The notes under the pieces were generated by a model, which saw only the letters and a program-made list of their open reading frames with translations, searched no databases and was not told where the DNA came from. This document shows, piece after piece, positions 1-11,540 of a stretch of 64,000 bases of DNA. Position numbers and translations under genes: made by a program. The stretch comes from Venturia oleaginea (taxonomy: Eukaryota > Ascomycota > Dothideomycetes > Venturiales > Venturiaceae): the NCBI GenBank assembly GCA_013176395.1, contig JABMLP010000005.1, positions 496,001-560,000 on the forward strand, read 5' to 3'. How positions within the stretch are numbered: position 1 is the stretch's first letter; every line of letters begins with the position of its first letter.

Positions 1-766
1 TCGTCTCGGCAGCAGTACCGCCCTTACGCCCGCGCAACAGTATACGGCAATCTAGGCCTGCCCCACTGAATCAATCGAACCGAAAACGAAGAGACGAGAA
101 CTTCCAGACTAGATCTAGAAGGAAATAGTATTGCGGTCCCGCGAGTATCGAAGCCAAGGCAAGGCTCGATACCGGGGCCAAGCCAAGCCAAGCCTCGCGC
201 ATCAACATGGTGATGGGCTGTACACACCGCGAAATAATGATGTAGAAACAAAATGACGTGTCGTCCGGCCAATATGATTTGTCATTCGTGGTTCTATCCG
301 TACGTACGTATACGTGTGGAGGTGAACCTTGCTGATTTATGATTTGCAAATTATTGCCATGGCATCCCCCCACCGATGCGCTTCCCGTGCCACCGCCGCC
401 GCATAGTACACATCATATTATGGATGTGGAGACAGGCGATCATGTTAAGCGAAAAGGTCTTAATCGACGATTAGGGCCAGCCTCATCACGATCAGGTTCG
501 GTATGACTCCGACTTGGCAGGGCAGAGCACTAGCTTCGATACGAACCCTTTTACAAGTGCGAAACTTGAAATATATCGAAGGGACTTAGATCCCGTTTTT
601 CATAACTGGTGGCCTGTTATGGCTGTCATGAATATGTACTCTCGGTCTCGCTCCACGAACTTGCACCGTTGAGTGTTGGATAGATCTATCCCCTTCCGTT
701 GAATAGTTATTATTGTACATATAGTCTATGCTTCCGCCCCTAAAATGTACCCTACTGTGTAATCTA
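1..766. other. No gene seen; 3' flank of the adenine deaminase gene
   Basis: Short open frames occur on both strands, but none has a recognisable domain or protein-like composition. The right part must hold the 3' untranslated region of the minus-strand adenine deaminase gene. I see no RNA gene or repeat. Confidence 0.5.
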
Positions 767-1831
767 TCACTTGCTACCATCCCATTCTCCAACCAATCTC
801 TGGAGAACCTCGAGCATTTCGTCCTTACGAGGCTGAGAGCACCAGGACCCTTCGATACCGGCTCGGCATATGCTCTCCCATTCTGCGACGGTGAGATCGA
901 ATTCTTCGTGGACGGCGCAGTAGTTGTCGAGGATGTAATTCCCTCCGAAGTAGGCCGGGTCATCAGAGTTGATGCTAAACTTGACCCCGGCATCGAGGAA
1001 TTTCCGAACTGGCACTTCAGAAATGTGGTTCACACACTTGAGCAGCACATTGCTGAGTGGACACAATGATAGAAGGATGTTGTTATCCGCGACGCGCTTC
1101 ATGAGGAGAGGATCATCAGCAAGATGGAGCCCATGATCAATGCGATGAACACCAAGAACGTCCAACGTATCCTCAATGTACTCCACAGGCCCCTCCTCAC
1201 CAGCGTGACTAGTAAGCCTCAAGTTCTTCTCTCCACCCTTGAGGAACAATTCCCGAAACAACTTGGGTGGGAAAGGGAGCTCACTCGAATCCATGCCAAT
1301 GCCCACAACAGACCCATCCGCATAACTCGTCTGAACATCTGCATGATCAAACAGCGCAAGACTCTGTGCAACAGGCAAATGACGCAAGAAACAAGAGATG
1401 AGCAACGTGCTTATCCCCAATTCTCTTTGTGCCCGCTCACGCGCAGCGGCGAAGCCAGTCATGATGGTCGAATAGGCCACTCGGCGGACAAGGTGTGCTT
1501 GGGGATCGAAGAAGACTTCTGCATGATGTACACCGTTGTTGGCAGCTTTCTGGAAGTATTCCCATGCCAGGGCCTCGAAATCTGCGGATTCGATGAGCAC
1601 CGACATGCCGATGTAGTAATATTGCAGGAAATCGTCTAGCGATGTAAATCTCTTGTAGCGATCCAAAAGCGCGTCCGTGGAAGAAAATGCAGCATCATCT
1701 TGTGGCAAAGTTATGTTGTTTTGTTTGGCCAGGCTAAAGAGGAGGGAGGGTTCCAGCGAGCCCTCGATGTGTATGTGATGTTCACACTTTGGAAGGGCTG
1801 CCAGGAATGGATGTAGCGGTGTTTTACACAT
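767..1831 (-). CDS. AAH1: Adenine deaminase (AAH1 type)
   Basis: A 354-residue protein of the adenosine/adenine deaminase family, which converts adenine to hypoxanthine in purine salvage and is usually cytosolic. Visible metal and catalytic motifs in order are HIHIEGSLEP (residues 19-28, the first zinc ligands), SHAGEEG (ligand histidine plus catalytic glutamate), RIDHGLHL, LCPLSN, and SINSDDPAYF (aspartate ligand). The length matches fungal adenine deaminases of about 350 residues, and these proteins are nearer to Aah1 than to animal adenosine deaminase; that subfamily call is from memory of the family. The frame stays open upstream to an ATG at 2200, but those 123 extra codons are low complexity and unlike the family, so I place the start at 1831, just before the conserved KCEHHIHIEGS block. 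No intron is needed. Confidence 0.9.
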   Translation of the reverse strand: MCKTPLHPFLAALPKCEHHIHIEGSLEPSLLFSLAKQNNITLPQDDAAFSSTDALLDRYKRFTSLDDFLQYYYIGMSVLIESADFEALAWEYFQKAANNGVHHAEVFFDPQAHLVRRVAYSTIMTGFAAARERAQRELGISTLLISCFLRHLPVAQSLALFDHADVQTSYADGSVVGIGMDSSELPFPPKLFRELFLKGGEKNLRLTSHAGEEGPVEYIEDTLDVLGVHRIDHGLHLADDPLLMKRVADNNILLSLCPLSNVLLKCVNHISEVPVRKFLDAGVKFSINSDDPAYFGGNYILDNYCAVHEEFDLTVAEWESICRAGIEGSWCSQPRKDEMLEVLQRLVGEWDGSK

Positions 1832-2836
1832 GGGTGTGGAGGATGTGACTATAAATTGATCAGAGACTGGGGTTGAATGGCGGGATCGCTGTGGGATCTC
1901 CAATCTCCAATCTGCGAAGTAGTTGAGAGGTCTCAGATTTCGGTGTTGTCGGGGCGAAGAGCCGTCTCGGTTGTTCGTGCCGAGAGTGGTGAAGGGAGGA
2001 CAAGCAAGAAGTATAGATGGATGAATATGGTGCAATATGGAGTAGATGGGTAGCGAACTAAATTTACTTGGGGAAGTGGTCTGTGTGAGTAGTAGGGTAT
2101 GGTATGTGAGGATAGATGATCGGCACCGTGATGAGGGAGAGGGAATATTATTGCGGAGGTGTACTACTGGGAAAGAACTGCTTCGATGAGGCTCAAGCAC
2201 TGCTTAAGAAGAAGCTGGCCAGCTGCTGTTAAGGTTGTTAGTGCTCAGTTGTTGGTGTGCAAAATGCTTGAATCGTCGGGATTCTCCGAGTGCCGAGTCT
2301 AAGAGGCTTGGCGGAGGCCATCGTGATTCGTGAGGCTGCAACCCGCAATCAAGGTCACACCTGACAGCATTATACCAGGAGCATGGCCCGAGAAGAATCA
2401 ATTAGGATTTAGGAGGGTTGAGAGAAGCGAACGTGTTGTGAAGGATACATGATAGGTGTGCTCGGCACGTGACTGGTTTTGTAACAGAAGAAGCTTTGGC
2501 TGCGGTCATGTGTATATTGCTTCTCCGGGCAATTGTATGATCCAATTCGCGGATATTATATATTAAACTTGCCCGACCAACCAAGCAGCAGTTCGTCCCA
2601 AGTACTGACCTGGTTTGACATCAATCGGATAGATCGCATTTCAAGGCCGCGAAGCGGAACAATTATAGAGTGGAAGATTCGGCGAGCATTGGCGTATAAA
2701 AACAACGGAAGCGGTTTGCCTGCTTTAGGCATATCGGAGGATGAAGTGCAGAAGCGTGTGTCCGGATGGCGGCTACGAAACGCGGACAAGATTGGTGCAG
2801 GGGGACCTCTGTGGAAGCTTAGGAGTGTAAATCTTA

Positions 2837-3236
2837 TTAGGTCTGAATCGTGATTGCGGCGCGTCCGGCGGCTTGCAGCAGTCCGAGCATGGCCGTGTCG
2901 CGAATGAGCTAGAGCAAAGGGAGAGGTCAAATACAAAGCATAGCATACTACTCCTAGGAGTGAGTACATACTGAGTGAACGTCTTGAAGACGTCCGGGTA
3001 GTTCCGCAAGATGAGCTCGTCCGAAATGTCAGGCTGCCGCGTCGACTGCAGTTCCCCGAGTCATGCTATTCCTAGTCCCTGCCCAACTCCAAGCGGCATC
3101 CGAAGCCTGGTGCTGATGGTGTCGTCCGGACTTTGTTCAACCTCGTACTGCCGTCTGGGATATCCATGCCATGCAACTATCACCACCGTCGTGGTCTGGA
3201 ATTGTGCTGCCCATCTGACTGGTCGGAGATGCAGAG
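2837..3236 (-). CDS. Possible small multi-exon gene, function unknown
   Basis: The last 72 bases on the minus strand (2908 to 2837) read LIRDTAMLGLLQAAGRAA and a few more residues, then stop. They follow a good acceptor (TTTGCTCTAG) and an intron with a GTATGT donor at about 2974. The exon before it reads HLAELPGRLQDVHS in phase, after a CTGAC branch site and a GAG acceptor near 3018. Together these give a continuous amphipathic peptide that looks like real protein. I could not fix the first exon; one candidate ATG is near 3214. It could be the 3' end of a degraded gene. No domain was recognised and no function is proposed. Confidence 0.25.
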
Positions 3237-3360
3237 TTACTGTAATAGACAGGCTTCGGGAGCTGCCCAAGTATAGCGACAGATCGATCTTGGTCCTAAT
3301 GCACCAAGTTTTGGCTGCTCTGCTGGAAGCTTGCTAGAACAGGCCTCCTGATTCTAACTT

Positions 3361-3606
3361 GACTTGCATTGACTTGCACTGACTTGCACCGACTTGCACT
3401 GACTTGCACTGACTTGCACTGGCGAGGCTGAATGCAGTTGAGGATGGATAATGGAGACATATCGACTGTCGATATGTCTCCATCGACTCGTGGATGGATC
3501 AAGGAGACATATCGATGTCTTCATATCCCCCCCCATCGACTGTCTCCATGTCTCCATATCTCCGTCGACTGTCTCCATCGACTGTCTCCATCGACTGTCT
3601 CCATCG
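3361..3606. repeat. Minisatellite block: 10-bp x6, 13-bp x3 and a perfect palindrome
   Basis: Six tandem copies of GACTTGCACT (with single-base variants) fill 3361-3420. A perfect inverted repeat follows at 3451-3483, with 15-bp arms and a 3-bp loop and a core of GAGACATATCGA. Three exact copies of a 13-bp unit (ACTGTCTCCATCG) lie at 3568-3606, preceded by degenerate copies from about 3540. All coordinates are read directly. The open frames across this block are products of the repetition and not genes. Confidence 0.9.
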
Positions 3607-3680
3607 ACTCGACCAACGCAAAGCCCACCGAGACCCTGGTCTAAAGTGACGGGAACACAGCCAACTAAATAGGCGATGCG

Positions 3681-5136
3681 ATGCACGTCCACACCTGCCG
3701 CCGGCTGTCCTTTGGACGAGGAACCCCCCGCATCGTAGTTCGACCATTTTTGCTCTCACAGCCAGCCCTATGTAATACATCGATCGATGCCTTTAAGGTT
3801 CGGGATGTGTTGCTCCAGCCGTGTCCTTCTCCTCAAAACGTCCGACGGTCCGCCACCACCTTCACTGGACGCAGCCCTTGTTATGTCCTGGATTGCCGGC
3901 CTTACTCGAAGAGACTGTCTTCCTCGACCTGTGTCTCGACCCCTTCCTATTTTCTATCGCAGAACTTCCATTCTGCCTCTGGCGCTGGTCAACTACTATC
4001 CAACATATCTTTTCCCGGCCTAGCTACCTGGTTACTGGTCCATTTCGAAGTGGGAGACTCTGCATGGCTCGCAAAATACACCCAAATCTCGCGTCATCGC
4101 TGCTTTCAGGTTCGAGAATTTGATGCTTTCAATGGCTGGGCCTGCAATCGAATAACATAATTTACAAAGACCAGAAGAAGGCGTCAACGTGCTTGCCAGA
4201 GCCGTTGGACATCATCACCCTGTAAGTGGTCAATTTCTCAGCTTACCTCAAACACGCCCACATGCACTGCGAAAACTGCTGCCGTCCAACACAACCGTTG
4301 TTGTTGAATACATGTCGTCCTTTGATAGCCCGTGCTCGGCTCTCACTTGATTATCTATCTATGTACAAAAGCAGTTTTTCGCTTTCTAATATCCTCTACT
4401 ACAGTGCCGCCTGGATTGAAGAAACCCTCTGTCCATTTTCCCTCTCTGCGCTACCTTGCCATTGTGTTCTGTCCTGGAAACAGTATTTGCCAAAAAAGCC
4501 TGCGACCTTAAGATCTTGTGCGTGTGGAACCTTTCAACCAGCGCGTGGTATCTGGGTTACACGAAAACGTGAACGTCGCAATCTGGTGCGTCAGAAACCT
4601 GCAAGTCTAGCACTGACCCTGCTGTGTCACCATACGCAATTCTCCGACTCGTTGAGTGGCCAGTAAGTAAAATCTACTTGCATTCGATTATCAGTCAATA
4701 CTGCAGGGACGCGCTAGGACGCTGATTTTGGTCCTTTCTTTTCACCCTCGATCTAATTAAAGGGATATCGGAGAAGGAAACAAGAATTTGAGATTGACTG
4801 GTCTAGCAAGATGATAGGTGCTGATTTTTCCACTAGGATCTTGCTGTCTGCTACACCACGGGCTGATCCGGTTGCCGTGAGAGAACACGTCAGTTGAGCA
4901 CCCGATATTGGACATCTCGTTATTTCGGCTGCATATCCGTTGAGTACCCATGCACTGGACAACCTCTTGCAAACGAAAAGAGCCATTACTTCCTTTACGC
5001 CACTGAAAGTTGAGCTTTACAACACTCGTTCCTTGCCATCTCTATTCTGTTATTGTCGTTGACTTCACCGCTCGTTTCAAGACCACTTACTTCAACACGT
5101 CAACCTGCCGGGAGCAATCTTCTTTGTCGAAAAGAG
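3681..5136. other. No gene seen; upstream region of the zinc-cluster regulator
   Basis: Several open frames of 60-160 codons occur on the plus strand, but they have biased, non-protein-like composition and no domain. The stretch is pyrimidine-rich on the plus strand, as in many fungal promoters and long leaders, and probably contains the promoter and 5' untranslated region of the regulator starting at 5137. Confidence 0.4.
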
Positions 5137-7799
5137 ATGGACGCTCCAATGGCGAATTCGTTCGTACAGCACTCGTGCCACCCTCATTCAGTATCCAGTC
5201 ATGACTCCTCTTCAACATCATCGGGAGGCTCCGGACAGACATTAATTCCTCCCTCGTCAAGCCTCTTCGGTTCCGGTGTGCCGTCAAGATCTTTGCCTGA
5301 GCCTGTGACCCAGGCTTCTTCGGCGGTCAGATCGCCAGTTGGGTTTGGCAACTCCGACTTTCGATATCATCCCTATACCACTGCATCTAGATCGCCCAGC
5401 AGCATAGCGGGCAGTTCTTTGCACGACTCCAATGATCATTATGGTTCTGCTAGAGTGTCCCCACCTGTTTCAGGGACACACCTTTCTGCGCAAAAGAGGG
5501 CATATAGGCAGCGGCGGAAAGACCCAAGTTGTGATGCCTGTCGAGAACGAAAAGTCAAGGTAATTTTCTCTTGTCCATCCTGGCGCAAGTGTAGGACTAA
5601 CTCACCATGCTATAGTGCGATGCAACAGAGACGTCGAGCTGCTCCGAGTGCTCAAGTAGGAGCGTCAAATGTCAGTTTACCAAAGAGACAAACCGCAGAA
5701 TGTCCTCAATAAAGTGAGTCTCATATACATGTATGTGTGCATTTGTTACTGACGGTCGGGAGACAAGTGCAGGACCTACAGACTCAGCTTGCTGATGCTA
5801 AACACCAAATCAACCACCTCAGATCCATGTTGCAAAGCAACAATCCAGCCAACCTAGAAACCAGCCCAGTTGACAGCACTGCTGTGAAGCTTCCAGCTCT
5901 TCTGAGGACCGGGACCGACACAATGGAAACAAGTGGACCGCCACCAATGCACAACTTCGAGCACGTGCGACGAAATCTACGAAAGTACAGTCGAGGCGTG
6001 TTCAAGATCCCTCCCACGCATAGGCACATTCCGCCAACGCCGTTGATCAATTCCCCCGAGCCTGCACTGCCACCGACTCAGATTATCGATGCTTTGCTGT
6101 ACAGCTACTGTACATATATGCACCGGGCCTCTCCAATGTTCCACTGGCCCACCTTCATGGACCAGTTGCGAAAAGTCAAAGAAGCAGGTACTTTCATAGG
6201 AACCCCTCAAATATGGGTGGCCCTTTTCTTCGGGGTACTAGCGTGCGGTACACTACAGCCCTCATCACATTCTAACCCAGATGTGGACGGAATGAAATAT
6301 ATTATCCTGGCCGCAAGACTCTTGAATACATGGACCGACAATATGCTACCTGTACACGCCCAAACCGCTTTACTAGTAAGCGTCTTTCTTTACGAGCAGA
6401 ACATTCGCTCCGCCAGTTGGGTTTGGCTTGGAACATGTGTAAGGATGGCGCAAGAGATTGGACTAGACCTCCAAAATGGACCCTGGACTCCCATCGAAGC
6501 TGAGGAGCGAAAACGGCTATTTGCTTCCATTGTTAGCTGGGATAGGTGAGCTGAATACTCCTCGGTCTTTGACTCGGAACATCAATTCGATAAACACAAG
6601 ACAGCGTCACTAACAATGAAAGGATTCTATCACTTGCAGAAAATAAGCCGATTCAGGTCGACCTTGGAGATGACGACGTTCCGTGGTCGAGCAACGTCGA
6701 TGAAAGCTGGGTCGCTCCTCAAGGAACCGGGCGTGCTCTTCCTATCCAACTCACAATCCAGACCGCAAGCACCGTTGTTCCCGTCTTGCGGTTCATCCTG
6801 CAACTCAAAAAGACACTGAGAGACCATGTCATCTCAAGACCCACATTGCAAACCTACGACGACTATTTCGGCGCCATTCTCAGCAGCTTTCCGGAGGATT
6901 ATCAACTATCTTGCGAAAAGTACTTGGAGCCCTTTGCTTTTTGCGCGCTGATACCATTTCAGATCGCACGCTTCCAGCTTTACCGACACAATCTCAATGC
7001 GTACTGCTCTCCTCAAGAGCGCACCGATGCTCTGGAGAGGTGTCACTCAGTCGCTCTCGAAACTGTACGATACGTATCACGCTGCATGCTAAATCCCCCT
7101 TCGTCGCCTCCTCGCTCATCCAGTGCGATTCAGACATGGCAAGAAGTCGTGAATGCAGCCGCCAACAATATGCTGTGTCGACATGTATGGCGCAGTACTC
7201 TAATACTGTGTCTTCGAGGCGACTTTGCGGCTGCCATGATCTGCGTGCATTTTCATGCTGCTATCGGCGAAACACGTAAACTCAACATCGCATGTGGAAG
7301 GTATCTCGCTTTCTTCCTGGAGAAACTCGTCGAGCGTGTACAGAGTGGCCTCGCGTCGCAACAAGAGGTGGAAATGGACTTCGAAATCCTCGCGTACGCG
7401 TCCGGCGATATGCAAGGCGAACTGGATAATGGTTTTGTGTGGGCAGGCGCCCCAATGCCTCAACCAGGAAGCTCGGCAGCATCGCCAACTCTATCGACAG
7501 GAACAGGTGTTTTTTACTCCAACCCTTTTTCTGATGAGGGACTGCCCGCCAGCGCGCTGCTTACGGACCAGGAGCGCACAGACTGGGGCGGCTGGGAACG
7601 AGTCGAACGACAGATTTCTATCTTGATGGACGAGCAGCAGAGACGGACACGGCACCAACCACCGCCGTTGCATCACAGGCCCTCGAACCACGACGCTCAG
7701 AGGGTACAGCTCGCGCAGCCAGAAGGTACACCAAGTCCTGGCGCCTCGTCTACGCCTTCAGCTGGCGCAGCCAGAATCAGTATTGCGAATATTATCTGA
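5137..7799 (+). CDS. Zn(II)2Cys6 transcription factor with fungal-specific middle domain
   Basis: Four exons (5137-5559, 5616-5713, 5763-6545, 6605-7799) give an 832-residue nuclear regulator. The zinc cluster spans residues 132-160 with spacing C-x2-C-x6-C-x7-C-x2-C-x6-C, starting CDACRERKVK. The first intron cuts it exactly after that block. A linker and a short coiled coil follow (QVQDLQTQLADAKHQINHL). The central part, with PMFHWPTFMDQLRK and WVWLGTCVRMAQEIGLDLQ, is the Fungal_trans (xylanolytic-regulator type) domain. The N-terminal 120 residues are Ser-rich and low in order. The usual WDR of this family reads WDS across intron 3, which may mark a misplaced acceptor. An upstream in-frame ATG at 5053 exists, but the 5137 start is simpler. 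Target genes cannot be inferred. Confidence 0.82.
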
Positions 7800-9572
7800 T
7801 ATGGGTGGAATTCCGATCTCAAAATTTTTATTGTATGATTTGATGACTCGTCTTAGCGAATTGCATTGTTTTGCATTATCGTTCAGATGTCTCACGCATG
7901 CATTTTGGCCTGGCCCATTTCTGTTCTTAGGGTCCGTGGTATGATGACTCTCGAGTCTTTTGAGCAATGAGGGTTATTAGCATTGTATGGAAGCGATGAG
8001 GAAAAGGACGAATAACGAGGTTGGATCGTTTTCTTTTGCTGTACTATCAATATACGCGAAGTAGCACCTGGACGATTCGGACGAAGTGTGTGGAAAAGGA
8101 GGCACTCACTCCAAATAATACGATCGATTCTTTTGAGCTTACCACATCTTTGCAGGCGTATAGCATACCAGCGTTCAAGGGATGAATGAGCTCAACTCAG
8201 CTCCACACCTCACCTCACCAATCCACCCTCTCTCCTCCAAAGTATCCTAGTAGTCCATGTATAAACCATCTTCCACCCACCACGAACAATCACCATACCT
8301 CCTGTCCATCCTCCCATCAATTTCATCGGTAAACTCTCGAGAAAACAGCCACACCGCCAATCAAGAACCGCATCCTCGCCAACGCCCGTCCGGCAGAAAA
8401 AATAAATCCAAACGAAACGCTTCCCGCGGAACCCCTCTAGGGACATACTATATCCCATAGTAAATCAAGGAAAACCCAGGATACTCGGGAAGCGTCTCCT
8501 TCCCGTGGAATATCTTTCCGGGAAGTGCACTATGGAGAAAGGTGGAGGAGGATCACGATCTGGGTTCGAACCTGACCTGTCCTGACCTGACCTTACCCGA
8601 CCAGATCAGCACCAGACCAAGACCTTACTTTAAGACGCACGCTCATGTAACACGTTCCTACCACGGTGCTATTAATATACGTAGTACACCTCCATCTCCA
8701 TCTCCGGCTCCGGCGCAACGACGTTTGATAATCTCGCTTGCTAGCCGTCCTAGCCGGCTTTCCGGATGGTTTTTTTTCTGTTCCCACGTACCCATCCATG
8801 TACATAGTACGTAGTGGTAAGTTGAAGTAAGGGTTGGACTTGGCGAGGACTAGGACCATTCTCGAAGCGGTCGGACGTGGCTCCGGGAGGGGGGGTTGGG
8901 GGGGGGGTTGGGGAGAGTTTTTTTATTTCATTTCTACGATGGATAGGATATGGTGGAGGGTCTGGGGAGGGAGGTGTAATCAATTCCCCGTCTCCGTGTC
9001 CGTCTCCGCGGAGGCGGCTGCATGCCCTGCCTGGTGTTGAGGTTTCACTTTCTGTGATGAGGTCATACATCTCCGTTGCATATATGCTTTATGTCAGCCT
9101 CACCTTTTGGCGGATGCGCTGCCTGTATGTCTATGATCAATACGACATACCCATACCGCATATGCCTGCCCACTCCTCCTGCTGTCCAGTGTCCATCAAT
9201 CAATTTCTTTCATGCATCACAATCAAAATCTTATTTCTAACCTGTAACCTGGTAGGGGTTTTTCGTGCCAATGTTACGTTCTTCGGAAGAATGCTTCTGT
9301 CATCGGACATGGTTGACGCAAAAAAGTCATACCTAGTTCAATTTCGTGAGACGAAGGCAGTGAATGCACATACTCACGATCACTTTAGTTTCAAAAATGC
9401 AAAGATGGTCCTGGAATCTTAGAGTCTTCATTTAACTCAGATTTATCGTCAAGTATCATCAAGGTGCTCCGTGCACATCGCTTCCACCATTTTTTATAAT
9501 CACATCTCGTTGTATCATGATGCAGAACAGCATCCATTCGTCCATTTTCTTCGTCCCTAGCAGCAATGCGAC
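7800..9572. other. Intergenic region between convergent genes; no gene seen
   Basis: This separates the 3' ends of the plus-strand regulator and the minus-strand glutamate decarboxylase, so it holds their untranslated tails. Open frames here are short and unconvincing. The notable structure is a G-run cluster at 8884-8916. Confidence 0.5.
8880..8917 (+). other. G-run cluster, potential G-quadruplex
   Basis: The plus strand carries successive runs of 3, 8, 10 and 4 or more guanines separated by one or two other bases. This meets the usual sequence definition of an intramolecular G-quadruplex. It lies between two convergent genes. Formation in the cell is inference only. Confidence 0.6.
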
Positions 9573-11540
9573 TTAGCAGACAGCATGAGTCTTTCCATGC
9601 TTTCCCTGAAGAGAATGCTCCTCCCCAGTATAGACACTAGACATTCTCCGTCTAGCACCCGTCTTCCAATTATCAACTACCCTCCTCTGAATGTGCTCGT
9701 TATGCTCAGCAATTTTCTTCTCATCCATCTTATCCAAATACTGCACCGCAAACTTGATATCATTGATCAGGGCATCACATCTGCTCTTCGAGAAATCCTC
9801 ACGGACGACAACGCGCATGAGTTTGAGTTTTTCGGAGTGCGGGGCCATGGTGTAGGCTGGGACGACCCAGCCACGTTCGCGGAGCTGATGGGCGAGTTGG
9901 AATTCGTCGTAGAATTTTCCTTCTGGAAGGCGGAAGGCGACGAGGGGGAGGCCCTCGCCGGAGCGTTTGGACATGATTATGAAACCGAGGGATTCGAGGT
10001 TGGCGGAGAGGTAGTCTGCTGTTCGTGTCAAGTTCAACATGCTTAATTTAATGTCAGTACTCGATCGATCAATGCAGGAAAGAGAACAGGTCTTACATGG
10101 CGCGATATCCACGCTTTCCGAGGCGAATCATCTGGTAATACTGTCCAATGATCTGAGAAGCACCACGAGAGAAGTTGAGCGTGAATGATGCCTGGTCAGC
10201 TCCGAGGTAGTTGATGTTGAAAACGAGTTCCTTGGGCAAGAACTCTGGGTCACGCCAGATCACCCAGCCAACGCCTGGATAGACAAGACCGTATTTGTGA
10301 CCTGAAACGTTGATGGAAACTACCTTTGGCAATCTGAAGTCCCACACTAGCTCGGGGCAGACGAAAGGAGCAACAAACCCTCCGGATGCGGCATCGACTA
10401 TATCAATCATTAGAGATGGCCCTCTTACACATGCGAGGACTAACTACCGTGGATTCCAACGTCGAGGTCGCGTTCAATGAGAAGGTCATTGATAGCCTTG
10501 ACATCCTCGTATTCTCCAGTGTATGTTGTGCCAATAATAGCGCAAATACCGATTGTGTTCTCGTCGACCAAGTCAACGCACTCCTTTGGATCTATGACCC
10601 ACCGCTCTTCCGTGCAGTAGACGTACTGTAAATAGTTAGCCATATGCCTTTTGTTTTGAATATGCCATGGGACGAACCTTCTCCTCAACATCAAAATACC
10701 TCGCTGCCTTCTCCCAGCACACCTGTACCGCCGAGTTCATGACAATGTTGGGTCTGTCGGATGGCTTTCCCTCAGCCTTTCGCTTGTTCTGCCATCTCTT
10801 CTTCATAGCCAAAACACCGAGCATGATTGCCTCCGAACTGCCGACTGTGGATGTGCCCATAGCTTGGGAGTCCTCGTCGTGGGAGGGAACATTGAAGAGG
10901 CGGGCCATCATGGATACGCAGCGGTTCTGGATGTCTACACGCTGTTAGAAAGAACGCGTATCATATAAGAGGTGTGGGAAGAAGTACCGGCGGAGACTGG
11001 GTATTCCTATCGGACTGTTAGCTCTGAACTTGGACAGGGAAAGTTGGGGAAATACCTCGTAATCGATGAAGTTCTTGGAAAAGGACTCGATCATGAGCTT
11101 CTCGGCTTCTTCTTCCTGCTCGAATGTCAATACTGAACAGGAATGGGTTTCCTCGGAGGCTCATCGCGGCTCCAAACATGGAATACTAATGGCTGATTTC
11201 CAGCAACGTCGAGATAGATGTGCCAACAATGCCTCACAGTCGATGGAAAATCGAGGATAAAACCTACCATATACGTCGTAACAAAACTCGCCAGATTCAA
11301 AGTCGGCGTCCCATCCAACGTCAAATCATCCTTGATCATCCTATACGCAATCTCCTTCGGCATCTCATTCTCAGGCATCTCATGCTTAGGCAAATCCTGT
11401 CCCGCAAATTTACTTCCATAAACACTGGAAGTGAAGGTATCCTCGTCTGCTTCAGCAAAGGAGATTTTGGACACGCCCGGGGCGAGATGATTAATCTCGT
11501 CGACTTGTTTGTCGGTGGGGACGCCGGAGAGGTGGACCAT
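9573..11540 (-). CDS. GAD1: Glutamate decarboxylase (PLP-dependent)
   Basis: Seven exons on the minus strand (11540-11268, 11115-11056, 11006-10988, 10934-10678, 10625-10448, 10397-10097, 10041-9573) give 518 residues. The enzyme converts glutamate to GABA in the cytosol, feeding the GABA shunt, and belongs to the group II PLP decarboxylases. Visible landmarks are [16 protein letters not shown], the NFIDYE/EYPVSADIQNRC region, [14 protein letters not shown] (cofactor phosphate region), [13 protein letters not shown], and [14 protein letters not shown] with the PLP-binding lysine at about residue 297. One exon is only 19 bases and is required to keep frame and family sequence. Length and order match fungal GADs. 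Donors include the less common GTTCGT and GTATTT. No calmodulin-binding tail like that of plants was recognised. Confidence 0.93.

Noticed and set aside
1832..2200. In-frame N-terminal extension of adenine deaminase
   Set aside because: Low-complexity Ser/Leu/Pro/His text unlike the family; the conserved protein starts naturally at 1831.
3296..3780. Open frames with repeated peptides around the minisatellite
   Set aside because: They are translations of 10-bp and 13-bp DNA repeats in several phases and on both strands.
8561..8575. tRNA-like GGGTTCGAACC
   Set aside because: It is a palindrome and no acceptor stem, D-arm or A-box fits around it.
9573..11540. GABA or secondary-metabolite gene cluster around GAD
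   Set aside because: Neighbours are an unrelated regulator and choline kinase; no transporter or other shunt enzyme is present.
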